Below are positions 23,201 to 34,829 of a DNA stretch of 64,000 nucleotides, piece by piece (position 1 is the first letter of the stretch; every line of letters starts with the position of its first letter). The notes beneath the pieces are model-generated. The model worked only from the letters and a program-made list of their open reading frames with translations, had not been told where the DNA came from and did not search any database. The stretch comes from Serripes groenlandicus. Its lineage: Eukaryota; Mollusca; Bivalvia; Cardiida; Cardiidae. Position numbers and translations under genes: made by a program. The stretch is taken from positions 2,802,571-2,866,570 of the forward strand of contig JASEVX010000005.1 in NCBI GenBank assembly GCA_031761405.1. The letters are read 5' to 3'.

Positions 23201-25689
23201 CAGATCAGTTGTTTTATACTTACGCCTACCCCATGTCAAGTTTTTATTGCAGATTTTAACTTTTTAGAATTTGTAGTAAGGGAGACAATGTGTACGCAGC
23301 TGCGTATTTTGCGTACAGTCGAGCTATGCGCCTGCAAGCAATGCACCTATCCATGGATCGTACTACTGTACTATTGGATATAATATATTAAACTTTAAAT
23401 AACGGTCCACATGTTATTTCAAATGTAACATTGTTGACAGACACGTGTATAACGCTGAATGACGCAGACGACTTTCAGATTCGGCAGCAACAGACGTTGA
23501 CTAGTTTTCAGTTTTAGATGATAAACTCGTTCGCTCATATAGACATTTCTTGACCGCCTCTTGCAGCAGATTGCTATTTTTAAACATAGTGACAAAAGAA
23601 GAAATTGCACAAAACGTCGCAAGTTTTCACCTTTTGGCCCACAATGTTTTTCCACTTTTAGGCATAGTTATCCATTCAATTTAGAGACTTTCTATTTTTT
23701 GACAAAAGACTTTCAAATGTCGTCTTGCTGCAGAATTGTCGTATGGACAGACAGGGTTATACGTATTTAGATTTCTGTTATTTCCGGCAAATTTCTCCAA
23801 TGATTTCATAAATAGCAAGCAGTGAATTGTTATTAGATCAAAGGGAGGGAGGAGGGGTCATAATAAGTGTATGGAAGATTTTTTGTAAGACACGATTAGG
23901 GTCTGGTTCACTGCATTTACAAACCATGAAGACCTTTGTGCGGACGATTGTTTAAAATGTCTCCTCTTCTGAAGAGACCCTGTAAGCGTTAACCCTAATA
24001 TTAACACCCCTTTTTACCATTTATGTAGTCGTTCCGTAAAGGAGCAAGAGCCCTTTTACTTCTTGGCGGCTATAGTATATCACACTCATTTGTATTATAA
24101 CAGGCTTGATTACATCTGACAATCTGATTACATCTACGTACAATGGTGACTCAGGTGCGTCCTTGCATACGCAGCCAGTCTCAGTGTCCAATTTTGGAGG
24201 GGGATCATTTGCTTATGCTCACAACTTTTTTTGATTCCCCCCTATATTTGTATGGAAAATTTTACATAAACGAAGAAGGAAAAATGCCTTAATTTGTCAT
24301 AGAAATAAATTTTCAGTTAAATCTTTCTTAAACTGACAACAATTGCCCAGTTTTACCTCGGTATACTAAACACCAAATGCTGTTTATTATAATTGTTTAT
24401 TATGAACTTCTATGGGCCGGCGGCCTTTAAACAAAATAAACTCATTTTCTTTGTCATTCGTTTTACAAAGGAGTAGAGTTTTTTTGGTATTTCTAGACTG
24501 GGAATACAGTCTAATCTGCTTATTTCTATAGGTAAACAATATAATTCATCCCTAACATAAGTTTTTGTGGAGACATGATCTAAGATAAAGAGTACAGCTT
24601 CAGATCGAACGTTAAAAGAAACACAGGGGTTGATCTGAATCTACACTGGTCCGCAATTCGCAATTCAGATTGGCTTTTCCGTGAGCATTTTTTGTTTCTG
24701 TTTCGCAATGTATCAATACGAAACAAAGATTACTTCTTACTGAGAGCTAGGGAATAACATTCTAAATTTGGGAAAGTATTGGTCACTGAGCCTAGAAATA
24801 GTTTGAACAATGAGCCGTCCCGATAGAAAACCAACAGTATGCATCTGCGCAATGTATCGACACCTGCGCAGACTGATCCCGGGGGCCGACACATTCCGTC
24901 TAAGGGGGGATTATAGGTATAGAGTAATGATTTTTGAATCACCGAAAATCCACAGGAGGCGAAACAATGTCTAATCGCGGGGTAAGCCTGCCGATGGCAT
25001 GCTTAGGCACATCCGGGTCGACACTTTACGCAGAGTCCCAAAATGTTGGTTTTCTCGCGGAGACGGCTCACATTTCCATTTTGTGATACCTAATCAACTT
25101 TAGGGACTCATTCAAATCAACACTCGCCTCTATAATAACCTTAAACCTATCACATTACATATATTGTGAAGAATGTTTATACAACTTATGTATAATCAAT
25201 TAAATACCTCATATTTGAACAATGAACTATTCTCTCGCGAAATGTGTCCTGGGGATCCCTCATTTCGATCTATGTCTCAATAAATTCGAACCCGGCACCT
25301 GTGGGACACGGGGCTTGTCTCACTCGATAATTAGAAAGTAGGATATAAGACATTTCTGGGTTGTTCCCAAAGTTGTAGTTTTTCATAAATTGCAAACTAA
25401 CATGTATAAGCTTTCGTTAGTTTAATCCTTTCACCACTTGCAGACGCATTTTTACGGATCTAAATTTTGAAAACTTCGTGACAAAAGGAAAACGAAATTG
25501 CTCATAATGTTTTCCGCACTTTTCAATAATTATACTTCCATTGATATAGATTCGTTCATTAAACCTTTTAAAAGTCGTTTGCTCCAGTTTTAATGTATGT
25601 GATTAAAGGGGTCACACGTAGGGTTACACGTATAGCGTTTCGACTGGTGTGTGACGGGTAAGGGTACTTATATGGATAACGTATGCAGG

Positions 25690-25955
25690 TACTGGTGTAT
25701 ACATGTACTGGTATATACTGTAATGGGTATACATGTATCGGTATACATGTACCGGTATACATGTAATGGTATACATATGTACTGGTATACATATGTACTG
25801 GGTATACATATGTACTGGTATACATGTACTGGTAAACATATGGTACCGGTATTCATGTACTGGTATACATGTACTGGTATACATGTACTGGTATACATGT
25901 ACCGGTATACATGTACCGGTATACCATGTACCGGTATACATTTACAGGTATAGGT
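25690..25955 (+). repeat. 14-bp minisatellite, right version
   Basis: Same ATGTACTGGTATAC unit and flanks as 15160-15598, but about 270 bp instead of 440 bp and with more accidental indels. Confidence 0.9.
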
Positions 25956-26315
25956 GAGTACTGCTTATGTAGTCAGAGAAACCCCTTGTGTATCTATAAC
26001 TGTTGAAAGTGGCATTAACTCTTCCCAACATACAACACATCTGCAGCAGACGACTTTGAAAACATGGAAACCTCTAAAAAGAGGTATAATTACTGAACAA
26101 AATTGAAAACATTGTGGTAAAAGGAGAAACTGTTTTCACCATTCCACCAAATCATCTTATTGAATCGCTTTTCCTAACTTAAATGAAACAAAATGAAATG
26201 TTGTTAAAATATAAGAGTTTGTTCACTTTTACTATTTTTTATTCTCAGATTGTTTTCGATTGTCTGCTGTAGATGCATTTAAAATCGTGTGTGTGACAGA
26301 TAACATTAAACAGGG

Positions 26316-26580
26316 GAGAAGAAGAAGAAGAAGAAGAAGAAGAGAAGAAGAAGAAGAAAGAAGAAGAAGAAGAAGAAGAAGAAGAAGAAGAAGAAGAAGA
26401 AGAAGAAGAAGAAGAAGAAGAAGAAGAAGAAGAAGAAGAAGAAGAAAGAAGAAGAAGAAGAAGAAGAAGAAGAAGAAGAAGAATGAAAAGAAGTTAAAGA
26501 CAGTAGAAGGAGAAAAGAAGAAGAAGAAAGAAGGAGAAAAGCAGAAGAAGAAGAAGAGAGAAGAAGGAAGAAGAAGAATT
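26316..26580 (+). repeat. GAA microsatellite, right version
   Basis: Same flanks as 15953-16382 (GTGTGACAGATAAC before, TACCTAGCTACAGTA-like after), shorter by about 160 bp. Confidence 0.95.
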
Positions 26581-27149
26581 TACCTAGCTACAGTACAGTA
26601 GTGTTTATATGATTCACAAGAAAACTAAGTCACCGTGATCTTTAATATGATCAACTCTGGGCATCCAAATGAAAACGTACTTAGGACAATTATAACAAGA
26701 GTGGGTATACATATACATATACCCCTATGCAAAGGGGGCTACCATGGTTTTTACAGTTACGTTTGTATTGTGTCATAAACACACTAACAGTCATGTCATA
26801 TTATATATGTACGTTTTACTTAATATTGACAGATATTTAAATCATATCTATGGTATTAGTCTCTATATGTATGCGCCCAGATAAGAAACATGTGGCACGA
26901 TTAACACCAATGTAGTGTCTTTTTTTCTTTGTTACTATATATTATATAGAGAGGGGGATGGGGGGATTGGGGGGGAGTGGGGGGGGGGGGGGAGGGGGAG
27001 AGACAGAGAGCGAGAGACTGAGAAAAAGAGAGAAATAAAAATGAGAGATAGAAATAGAGTGTAAGAGAGAGAGAGGGTGAGAGAGAGAGAACAAACAGAC
27101 ATACGAAGAAGTAGAAGAAAGGTGTAAGAAGACGAACATCAGTAGGACG

Positions 27150-27510
27150 AAGAAGAAGAAGAAACAAGAAAGATGGATAAGACGTCGGAGAAGAAGAAGA
27201 AACAATAAAGATGGATAAGACGTCGGAGAAGAAGAAGAAACAATAAAGATGGATAAGACGTCGGAAGAAGAAGAAGAAGAAGAAGAAGAAGAAGAAGAAG
27301 AAGAAGAAGAAGAAGAAGAAGAAGAAGAAGAAGAAGAAGAAGAAGAAGAAGAAGAAGAAGAAGAAGAAGAAGAAGAAGAAGAAGAAGAAGAAGAAGAAGA
27401 AGAAGAAGAAGAAGAAGAAGAAGAAGAAGAAGAAGAAGAAGAAGAAGAAGAAGAAGAAGAAGAAGAAGAAACAATAAATATGGATAAGACGTCGGAGAAG
27501 AAGAAGAAAT
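27150..27510 (+). repeat. Long GAA array with AAGATGGATAAGACGTCGGA interspersed units
   Basis: A pure GAA run of about 205 bp (27264-27470) is flanked by repeats of a ~45-bp unit with ATGGATAAGACGTCGG. The unit recurs at 27172, 27208, 27248 and 27480. It has no counterpart in the left version, where the equivalent interval ends in GA-rich sequence. Confidence 0.92.
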
Positions 27511-28854
27511 CACTTAACATCAGTATTTACCTTTCTTTATATATGATCCACAAAAAAGCCAAGTCATCAGTATAAAAATAGTTCCCTTGATATATTCCTT
27601 TATAATGTAATAAATATACTCAATCCAATCACATACTTTTCCACACACAACAACTCTAAATCCCCTCCGTTAAATGCACTACCACGTTCAGGTCCTCACT
27701 ACTCGATGTATCTTATTACAATAATTAAATACAAACCCGCATGTTACAATCGGAGTTCGATTTTTTTCCAATATCGAACCCTATGAATAAATCTACTTTC
27801 CCAAACATCGAGTAACCGTTAATTGTTTGCCGCGCCGGAGATTTGGTATCGATAAAGGCTCTTTTGTTGAGAAAGGTGTAATTTCAAATATGTTTAAGTT
27901 TATTATAGTTGCGCTCAAATTTGACGGTTTTATTTCGCAGTGAAATTGACATTCACTTGACAGGAAGTGAGAAAATAGACTTTAGTTCGTTTAAAAAACA
28001 AATACATCCTTTAATATGATCGCGACTTTGATGTTCACTTAAGGCTCGAAAGTTCTTGTTTACGAGGAAACCTATTATCCGTTTACCTTATGTCTTTTTA
28101 CAAACGGAATCCTGCTTTGAAATAATGTGAGGAAAGTGACAACATCTACACATATGGAAGTGCTATTTTGATAAAGAGTTGCATACTTAGTGGGTAAATA
28201 GGGTATTTTGCGTTTTCAGCGTTTTTTTCTTTAGGAACAATGATTTTAAAGTCGTCCGTGAAATAAAATGAAAATAAATAAACTTGAATCTCTGTTGACG
28301 TTCGATACGCATAGTCGTTAATAAATGGACCTGGATCATTTAAGCATTTTTATTTCATACTTGTAAGCTTTTATTATTCTTACGAGAATTATTTAACCGA
28401 TCGACGTCCACAATGTTTTCAGTGTGCCAATTAGGTTCTTTACATGTACATCTTACCTTTTGATAACATTTCTGTGAGCGGTATATATTTTATGAAAGTT
28501 GTAATACAACATTTTTAACTGCATGCATTTAAACCTCTTACTTATTGAATGTATGACGGGGTGATAGGACTTTCATCTACAACAAAAGTTAAACCCACCA
28601 ACTGATAGGCTATTGTACCAAGTTAAACCTGTCTGAAAGAGATAAGAAGTTTCTTTTAGTTTTTTTTGTATGGTGTGCTACGCCGTTTTCGCTAATGATT
28701 CAGTTATATCACGGTGTGTCCTGTGTAAGTTCCCTGTACGATTGGTGTATTATTCCTGACACCAGCGAGTCAGTCGGACTGCTGTCCATACAACCCTGAT
28801 CGCCACGAACGGAAAGACATAAATTCCATTATTTAAGTATTTGGAATGACAAGG

Positions 28855-29450
28855 CCAGTAAAGCAGGTAGATTACTGACAAACGGTATGTCACAATACAT
28901 GTAAAGCAGGTAGATTACTGACAAATTGTATGTAACAATACATGTAAAGCAGGTAGATTACTGACAAACGGTATGTCACAATACATGTAAAGCAGGTAGA
29001 TTACTGACAAATGATATGTCACAATGCATGTAAAGCAGGTAGATTACCGACAAACGGTATGTCACAATGCATGTAAAGCAGGTGGATTACTGACAAACGA
29101 TAATTAGCAATGCATGTAAAGCAGGTATATTACTGACAAACGGTATGTCACAATACATGTAAATCAGGTAGATATGTCACAATACATGTAAGGCAGGTAT
29201 ATTACTGACAAACATTATGTCACAATGCATGTAAAGCAGGTAGATTACTGACAAACGGTATGTCACAATGCATGTAAAGCAGGTAGATTACTGACAAATG
29301 GTATGTCACAATACATGTAAATCAGGTAGATTACTGACAAACGGTATGTCACAATGCATGTAAAGCAGGTAGATTACTGACAAACGGTATGTCACAATAC
29401 ATGTAAATCAGGTAGATTACTGACAAACGGTATGTCACAATGCATGTAAA
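28855..29450 (+). repeat. 43-bp minisatellite, clean version (about 14 units)
   Basis: The period is exactly 43 bp (for example 28861 to 28904). Units differ mainly at CGGTATG versus TGATATG or TTGTATG, and ATACATG versus ATGCATG. The array is followed at once by AAAGGGTTAACCCTTA, a TTAA-A-type terminus. Confidence 0.95.
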
Positions 29451-29654
29451 GGGTTAACCCTTATCCTGCCTAAACATATCAACTGGAATGATCTCCCTTG
29501 ATTACTAACAAGTTATCTCATAGTCTTAGAGTAGTCGTTAGTTTAAACATTTGATTTCCCATATTTACATCATTCAACATATATAATACATGTTTTTTTT
29601 GGATTGGGACGATAGTGCAAACTAATTAAACCCCTCTCCAGAAAGTAATCGTTG

Positions 29655-30318
29655 CTATGTACATGTACACGAATATCGCACACTGTACATGTACACGAAT
29701 ATCGCACACTGTACATGTACACGAATATCGCACACTGTACATATACACGAATATCGCACACTGTACATGTACACGAATATCGCACACTGTATATGTACAC
29801 GAATATCGCACACTGTACATGTACACGAATATCGCACACTGTATATGTACACGAATATCGCACACTGTACATGTACACGAATATCGCACACTGTACATGT
29901 ACACGAATATCGCACACTGTACATGTACACGAATATCGCACACTGTACATGTACACGAATATCGCACACTGTACATGTACACGAATATCGCACACTGTAC
30001 ATGTACCCGAATATCGCACACTGTACATGTACCCGAATATCGAACACTGTAAATGTACACGAATATCGCACACTGTACATGTACACGAATATCGCACACT
30101 GTATATGTACACGAATATCGCACACTGTACATGCACACGAATATCGCACACTGTACATGCACACGAATATCGCACACTGTATATGTACACGAATATCGCA
30201 CACTGTACATGTACCCGAATATCGCACACTGTACATGTACCCGAATATCGCACACTGTACATGTACACGAATATCGCACACTGTATATGTACACGAATAT
30301 CGCACAATGTACATGTAG
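29655..30318 (+). repeat. 26-bp repeat, about 25 copies, each with a GTACATGTAC palindrome
   Basis: The period is 26 bp over about 660 bp. No stop occurs in several frames on both strands, giving six long spurious open frames. Substitution variants (GTATATGTAC, GTACATGCAC, GTACCCG) are scattered. Confidence 0.97.
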
Positions 30319-30984
30319 ACAAAGATAAGACTGAATGAATGTATAACCTGATTTTAGCCAGTATTGCTTGGAATGTTAAGTACCAGGCTGATCCAAAGGT
30401 TGTTTAAAGTAAGCGTTTGAAGATGGAAAAGGTTTGATAAAAGTGAGTGTGCCGACACGCTATAAATCGAAAAAAGAATCAAGTCTGATAACATCGACGA
30501 ATCATTTTACCACAGTTTCGCCATTTACCGTTTAACCAGAAATAGCATACTCTGGAGTCACCGAATTTCGAAATATCGGAGAATGAATATAACATCTTTT
30601 AAATTGGAAGTACTTTTTATTTTAAATATACGAAAGCATTGCGGGAAAAGAAATGATTTTCAAAAATCGTTTGCTGTAATGTTTAAATATAATATCGTTT
30701 GTATAAAGGAATGGCTAAACGGTTCGGGCATATAACGGTCTTCTTTCGAATGGGTCTTACCCGGGTCTACGTCACGGAAATTATGATTCCGTCATTAAAA
30801 TGGCGCTCATTATTATCGAGATTCATTTAAGGAAATATCCGAATCAGACCCGATTGGAAGCAAATGGCTACAGCCAGACACATGTCCAGTATTGTGTGAT
30901 GTTAAACCTTAAATATTATTGTCTCTGCAATACCTGGACTAGAGTTCACAATACTATTTCTCCTGCGCATCAATTCATCGGTCG

Positions 30985-31190
30985 TTTTTTGTTTGTTTGT
31001 TTTATTGGGGGGTTTACGCCGCATTCAACATTATTTCACTTATATCACGGCGACAGTTCACTTGTGCATGATACCTGGGTAAACAAACCAGTACCAGGTT
31101 ATGAAATGTGCCTTGCCCAAGGACCCCCGGTTTCAAATCCCCGACGCTAACCACTCGACCGCGTCGGATTACTCTCAGCGGTCGTACCTG
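30985..31190 (-). mobile_element. tRNA-derived SINE, diverged
   Basis: On the minus strand a tRNA-like head (CCGACGCGGTCGAGTGGTTA, then a GGGGATTTGAAACC B-box-like run) leads into a shortened body with GCCGTGATATAAGTG and ends near GGCGTAAACCCCCC. It shares the tail with the other SINEs but has a different head. Sequence from 30513 to 30984 shows no gene. Confidence 0.6.
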
Positions 31191-31570
31191 TATCATCAGC
31201 GCAAAGGCGGGAAGCAACTTCAGCTATTTCTTAGTATACGTCATCAGTGAACCAATCAGTGGCTCGGACTGATGAAGTGAAGCCTATCTAAAAGACTGCT
31301 GAACTGATTTCTAGGATATACTAATTTAGAGTGTTAACAATACAACACACTTTATTTGTACATAAAGGCCACCCGCCCATCATACACTTATTACATAAAT
31401 ACATGCCAACGTATAAACTGAGTTGTCATATTTATAATACATAGTGGTAGAACTATTTAGAGCAGTAGATTTAAACTGCACGGATGATATTTACATAACC
31501 TCAAAAAACATTGTATGATATAACCCCGTTTGTAATTTATTACATTCTATCTGATCAACTAGTTTAAAAC

Positions 31571-31709
31571 TGTAACGAATATGCAAATTAGCATCACCGG
31601 TTCGAAGTGATGGTCTTAGGGTTAGATATATAAGGCAAGTGGACCCCTTCAGGGTTGAGTATACTTTTCGCTGAAGGGATCTTCTGCGTCTTTAGCCCGG
31701 CACGTTACA
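31571..31709 (+). repeat. TRIM 5' LTR (139 bp)
   Basis: It starts TGTAACGAATATGCAAAT, which includes an octamer-like ATGCAAAT, and ends GCCCGGCACGTTACA. It is identical base for base to 31814-31952. Confidence 0.9.
31627..31633 (+). promoter_or_regulatory. TATA box in the TRIM 5' LTR
   Basis: TATATAA followed by GG lies 56 bp into the LTR, a reasonable position for a core promoter. The same motif is at 31870-31876 in the 3' LTR. Function is inferred from position only. Confidence 0.5.
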
Positions 31710-31713
31710 TTGA

Positions 31714-31728
31714 TGGCAGCGGTGGGAT
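31714..31728 (+). promoter_or_regulatory. Primer-binding site, tRNA-Leu type
   Basis: TGGCAGCGGTGGGAT, 4 bp after the 5' LTR, is complementary to the ATCCCACCGCTGCCA 3' end of a tRNA-Leu. Extending over the CCA tail gives TGA instead of TGG, a single mismatch. The tRNA assignment is from memory of animal tRNA-Leu sequences. Confidence 0.7.
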
Positions 31729-31813
31729 AAAGACAACTGCCATATGGCAGTTGCCTTACCCATGGGTTTCCCAGGCCAAGACTCGGGACGAGTCTTCTCG
31801 GAGTGGGAAGTAT

Positions 31814-31952
31814 TGTAACGAATATGCAAATTAGCATCACCGGTTCGAAGTGATGGTCTTAGGGTTAGATATATAAGGCAAGTGGACCCCTTCAGGGTTG
31901 AGTATACTTTTCGCTGAAGGGATCTTCTGCGTCTTTAGCCCGGCACGTTACA
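31814..31952 (+). repeat. TRIM 3' LTR (139 bp)
   Basis: Identical to the 5' LTR and followed by AAAC, matching the left flank. Confidence 0.9.
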
Positions 31953-32112
31953 AAACTATCACTTTTTAAAGAGAAAAACATATAAGAGGAGGAAAAGGGT
32001 ATGCTAAGAGATTGTATTGACAGCTGAAAACATTGTAGAAAAGGGAGGAATCACTGTTAGTATTTACTTATGTATACAACGGTTTTTTAATTAAATTTCT
32101 GTCTTTCGCAGA

Positions 32113-32312
32113 CATGTTTACCCTTTCCCATATACAGACGCATTTTGGTGCCTCTGCAGCTGACGACTTTTGATAACATTGTTAAAAAAAGGAAAATAGA
32201 TCAGAATGAGCCATTTCTCCTTTTGCCACAATGTTTTCACCGGAAATTTACTTTTATTTACAGTGAGTTTTCAAATTGTTGCTGTAGATATGCTGTATGT
32301 GGGAAAAGTCGT
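32113..32312. mobile_element. TTAA-A-type MITE, older copy
   Basis: It starts TTTACCCTTTCCCATATAC and ends CTGTATGTGGGAAAAG. The interior has GCCTCTGCAGCTGACGACTT, GCCACAATGTTTTC and a weakened centre (GATCAGAATGAGCC). TTAA is lost on both sides. Confidence 0.7.
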
Positions 32313-32502
32313 ATTTGTCCGGGGAAAGTGTTGTGTAACATTGAAATCTACATACAGGGATAGACAAGGAGAGATGAGTTGAGCCTCGTTTATTATCCCT
32401 CCATGTCAATAGCCGTACAAACACCGGGATGACAATATTCAAACAGATAGTGTTGACATTTCCAACTTGACTAGTGGGCTAATAGTGTTTACACTGTGTA
32501 CA

Positions 32503-32680
32503 TTCACCCTGTCACATATTCAATTAATAAGCAGAGGATTTCTAAGAAGAACGATTGAACAATCTTAATAAATAAAGGCATGATTTCTGCAACGGCGTGG
32601 AAAAAGGATTTATTGTTCATTTTGAGCAAATGCTCCTTTTGTCTGAATGTTTTCAAAAAGGCGTCTGCTGCAGACGGTAA
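32503..32680. repeat. Diverged TTAA-A-type MITE
   Basis: CACCCTGTCACATATTC at the left, ATTTTGAGCAAATGCTCC at the centre and AAAAAGGCGTCTGCTGCAGA at the right match family order. The ends are not intact. Confidence 0.55.
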
Positions 32681-32720
32681 ACCATAGTACTACTCCCTCT
32701 TAGTAATCCAGCCGTCCATC

Positions 32721-32950
32721 TTAACCCTTCCCCTCATATAGATGCTTTCTGAAGCCTCTGCAGCAGACGGCTTTTTGAAAACATAGTGACAAAAGAAGAA
32801 ATTGCTCAAAACGAGCAATTTCTCCTTTTGCCACAATGTTTTCCACTTTTAGTCATAGGTTATCCATTCAATTAAAGAGATTTTCTATGTTTTGACCAAA
32901 TATGTTCAAAGTCGTCTGCTGCAGAATTGTCGTATGAGGAGAAGGGTTAA
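32721..32950. mobile_element. TTAA-A MITE, full length (230 bp), GCTC/GAGC stem form
   Basis: TTAACCCTTCCCCTCATA and TATGAGGAGAAGGGTTAA close the element with TTAA on both sides. The centre is GAAATTGCTC / GAGCAATTTC with an AAAAC loop, the compensatory variant of the GCAC/GTGC form. Subterminal CTGCAGCAGAC and GTCTGCTGCAG pair inversely. No reading frame is useful. Confidence 0.93.
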
Positions 32951-32989
32951 ACCCTTATCATGTTGTATGCAACTTCAAAATATATTTGA

Positions 32990-33235
32990 TTTCGGTTTAA
33001 CGCCGTTTTCAACGATTTTTCAGTCATATCACGGCGGCCAGTGCACTCACCATCGTGTTTCCTGGCCTCCTCGCACCAGTATTCTAATACAACAGTTTTT
33101 CCAAGCAACGGGCTGCTTTTCCACATAGGCCGTAAGCCCATTGGTGGAACACGAATAACACTTGTCATATTTTAACTGTCGTCAAACGTCGGAAAGAATG
33201 CTGTCCTAGTTGGGGTTCGAACTAGGAATTTGGCG
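32990..33235 (-). mobile_element. tRNA-derived SINE, head truncated
   Basis: Reads GTTTAACGCCGTTTTCAACG, ATATCACGGCGGCCAG, TGGCTGC-like and GTCGGAAAGAATGCT from tail to head on the minus strand. It stops at GTTCGAACTAGG, inside the B-box. Confidence 0.75.
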
Positions 33236-33587
33236 GGATAAGGGTTACATTTCTAATTAATTCATAAGATATTTTTGCTCTATGCTAAAACACAATAATA
33301 AACATCGTTGGATATTTGCCAGGCGATATAAACCAAACTGCACGGACCGATGGACTTATCATGATATGTGTTGTTTTCAAGGTAGTCCTTTCATTTTATA
33401 CCAACAGTGTTTAAGGGCCGCTTTCAGCAATTTGGGGTCTCATGCGTAAAGAGAAGACACAGACGAGCCTGTGCATCCACACAGTATCACTAGCGTATTC
33501 ACCGTCCGAATACACGTTAACAGACATTCATGCTGCTTTAGACGAAAAACTGGAAACATAGCCCCAGTAGTTGTTTACCAGAATGTC

Positions 33588-33804
33588 TCATACGACAATT
33601 CTGCAGCAGACGACTTTGAACATATTTTGTCAAATAATGAAAAATCTCTATAATTGAATGGATAACCTATGACTAAAAGTGGAAAACATTGTGACAAAAG
33701 GAGAAATTGCACGTTTTGTCCAATTTCTTCTTTTGTTACTATGTTTTCAAAAATCCGTCTGCTGCAGAGGCGTCAGAAAGCGTCTATATGAGGGAAAGGG
33801 TTAA
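33588..33804. mobile_element. TTAA-A MITE lacking its left terminus
   Basis: It starts at TCTCATACGACAATTCTGC without the TTAACCCTTTCC end. The GAAATTGCACGTTTTGTCC centre has lost one stem pair. The right end TATATGAGGGAAAGGGTTAA is intact. Confidence 0.85.
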
Positions 33805-34119
33805 ATAATATTTAGCAATGTCAAAACGGAGTGTCATTAAGACCCCTAATCGATCGACGAGAATCATTTCAATAAGCCATAAAAAGAACACCAACCATTT
33901 CAGTAAAAAAGCAATTGGTGCTTTTCATACGCTGTGATAATTTCGTACAGTAAATAGTTATGCTAGGTGATCCGGAATAACGTGTTCAATATTGTCTATA
34001 TATTATATACTCAATGATAAAATATAGAGATTTCCCAACTTGAGAAAACCTATAACATCCTTTTTGTCTACTGAGCAATATCGCCTAGTGTGCGATATAG
34101 CTCACTAGCCGGATTTTCG

Positions 34120-34340
34120 GAACTACTTTTTTTAATCTCTAATTTTTTAATTTTCTTAAATTTAAAAGTAATTAAATAAAAATAATAAAAAAAATAAGCA
34201 TTAAAATAATCATTAAAATTAAAAAAAAAAAATCTACTATAAAATATTACTAAAAGAAATAAAAATAAAATAAAAAAAATAAAAATAAATTATCGCCGAG
34301 TATATAATATATAGTTTAATAAACATTGTTTTCATGATTT
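34120..34340. repeat. AT-rich low-complexity tract
   Basis: Long A/T runs with repeated AAATAAAAATAA-type words. No gene or family is recognised, nor in the flanking 33805-34119 stretch. Confidence 0.8.
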
Positions 34341-34349
34341 GGGATTTAA

Positions 34350-34528
34350 ATGACTCATCAGCAGGCGACGTTTGAAAACATTGAGGCAGAAGGGGGAGAA
34401 ATTGATCATATAATACGCAATTTCCCCTTTTTGAAACAATGATTACAACTCTATTCAATAAACTTTCATTTATATAGATGTTTCAAAACCGTCTGTACCA
34501 GATTTCTTGCATGTGGGGAAAGGGTTAA
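34350..34528. repeat. TTAA-A-type MITE, diverged
   Basis: Keeps GCAGGCGACGTTTGAAAACA, GAAATTGATCATATAATACG at the centre and TGTGGGGAAAGGGTTAA at the right end. Confidence 0.65.
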
Positions 34529-34829
34529 GAGCCGTCTATTTTGACGGGGAAACAATGTTACTTATCTAAATTTAAATTTGTAAGTTTATCTATAATATTG
34601 AAAGCCAGTTGAAAAGAACGCTTTGAAAACGAAAATATTTCATAATGAGACACGACTCTTTATCCGCAATGGTTACAAAGGTCATCTGGTGCGGAGGTGT
34701 CACATGCCTTCATATTGATGGGAAATGCATGGCGAGAGGTTGATGACTAAAGGAAGGAAGAAAGGGAATCGAGATTAGAGTACACGAATATGTTGTCTGA
34801 TTTTGGTCTTCCTTGTATTGATTGATGGT

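Larger units (their letters stand above)
20715..30512 (+). other. Right version of the segment at 10958-20514
   Basis: It is colinear with the left version throughout. Differences include two extra insertions (21755-22240 and 22985-23200), a short segment missing near 21550, altered array lengths, and dense 1-2 bp differences in its first ~5 kb that fade by about 26 kb. Unless listed separately, its MITEs duplicate those in the left version. No host gene is seen. Confidence 0.9.
31571..31952 (+). mobile_element. TRIM: miniature LTR retrotransposon, 382 bp
   Basis: Two identical 139-bp direct repeats, each starting TGTAACG and ending CGTTACA, enclose only 104 bp. AAAC lies on both outer sides as a target duplication. 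The interior starts with a primer-binding site resembling the 3' end of a tRNA-Leu complement and ends in a purine tract (GAGTGGGAAG, 31801-31810) just before the second LTR. There is no gag or pol. Identical LTRs suggest recent integration, and movement would need enzymes from an autonomous partner. A LARD or solo-derived array is less likely given the intact PBS and purine tract. Confidence 0.88.

Noticed and set aside
29570..30338. Six overlapping frames of 91-250 codons on both strands
   Set aside because: All lie in the 26-bp repeat, which contains no stop in several frames. Period and composition explain them.
10958..30512. A genuine segmental tandem duplication
   Set aside because: Not excluded, but the copy edges coincide with the 200-N gap and errors cluster beside it, so contig-end overlap is the simpler reading.
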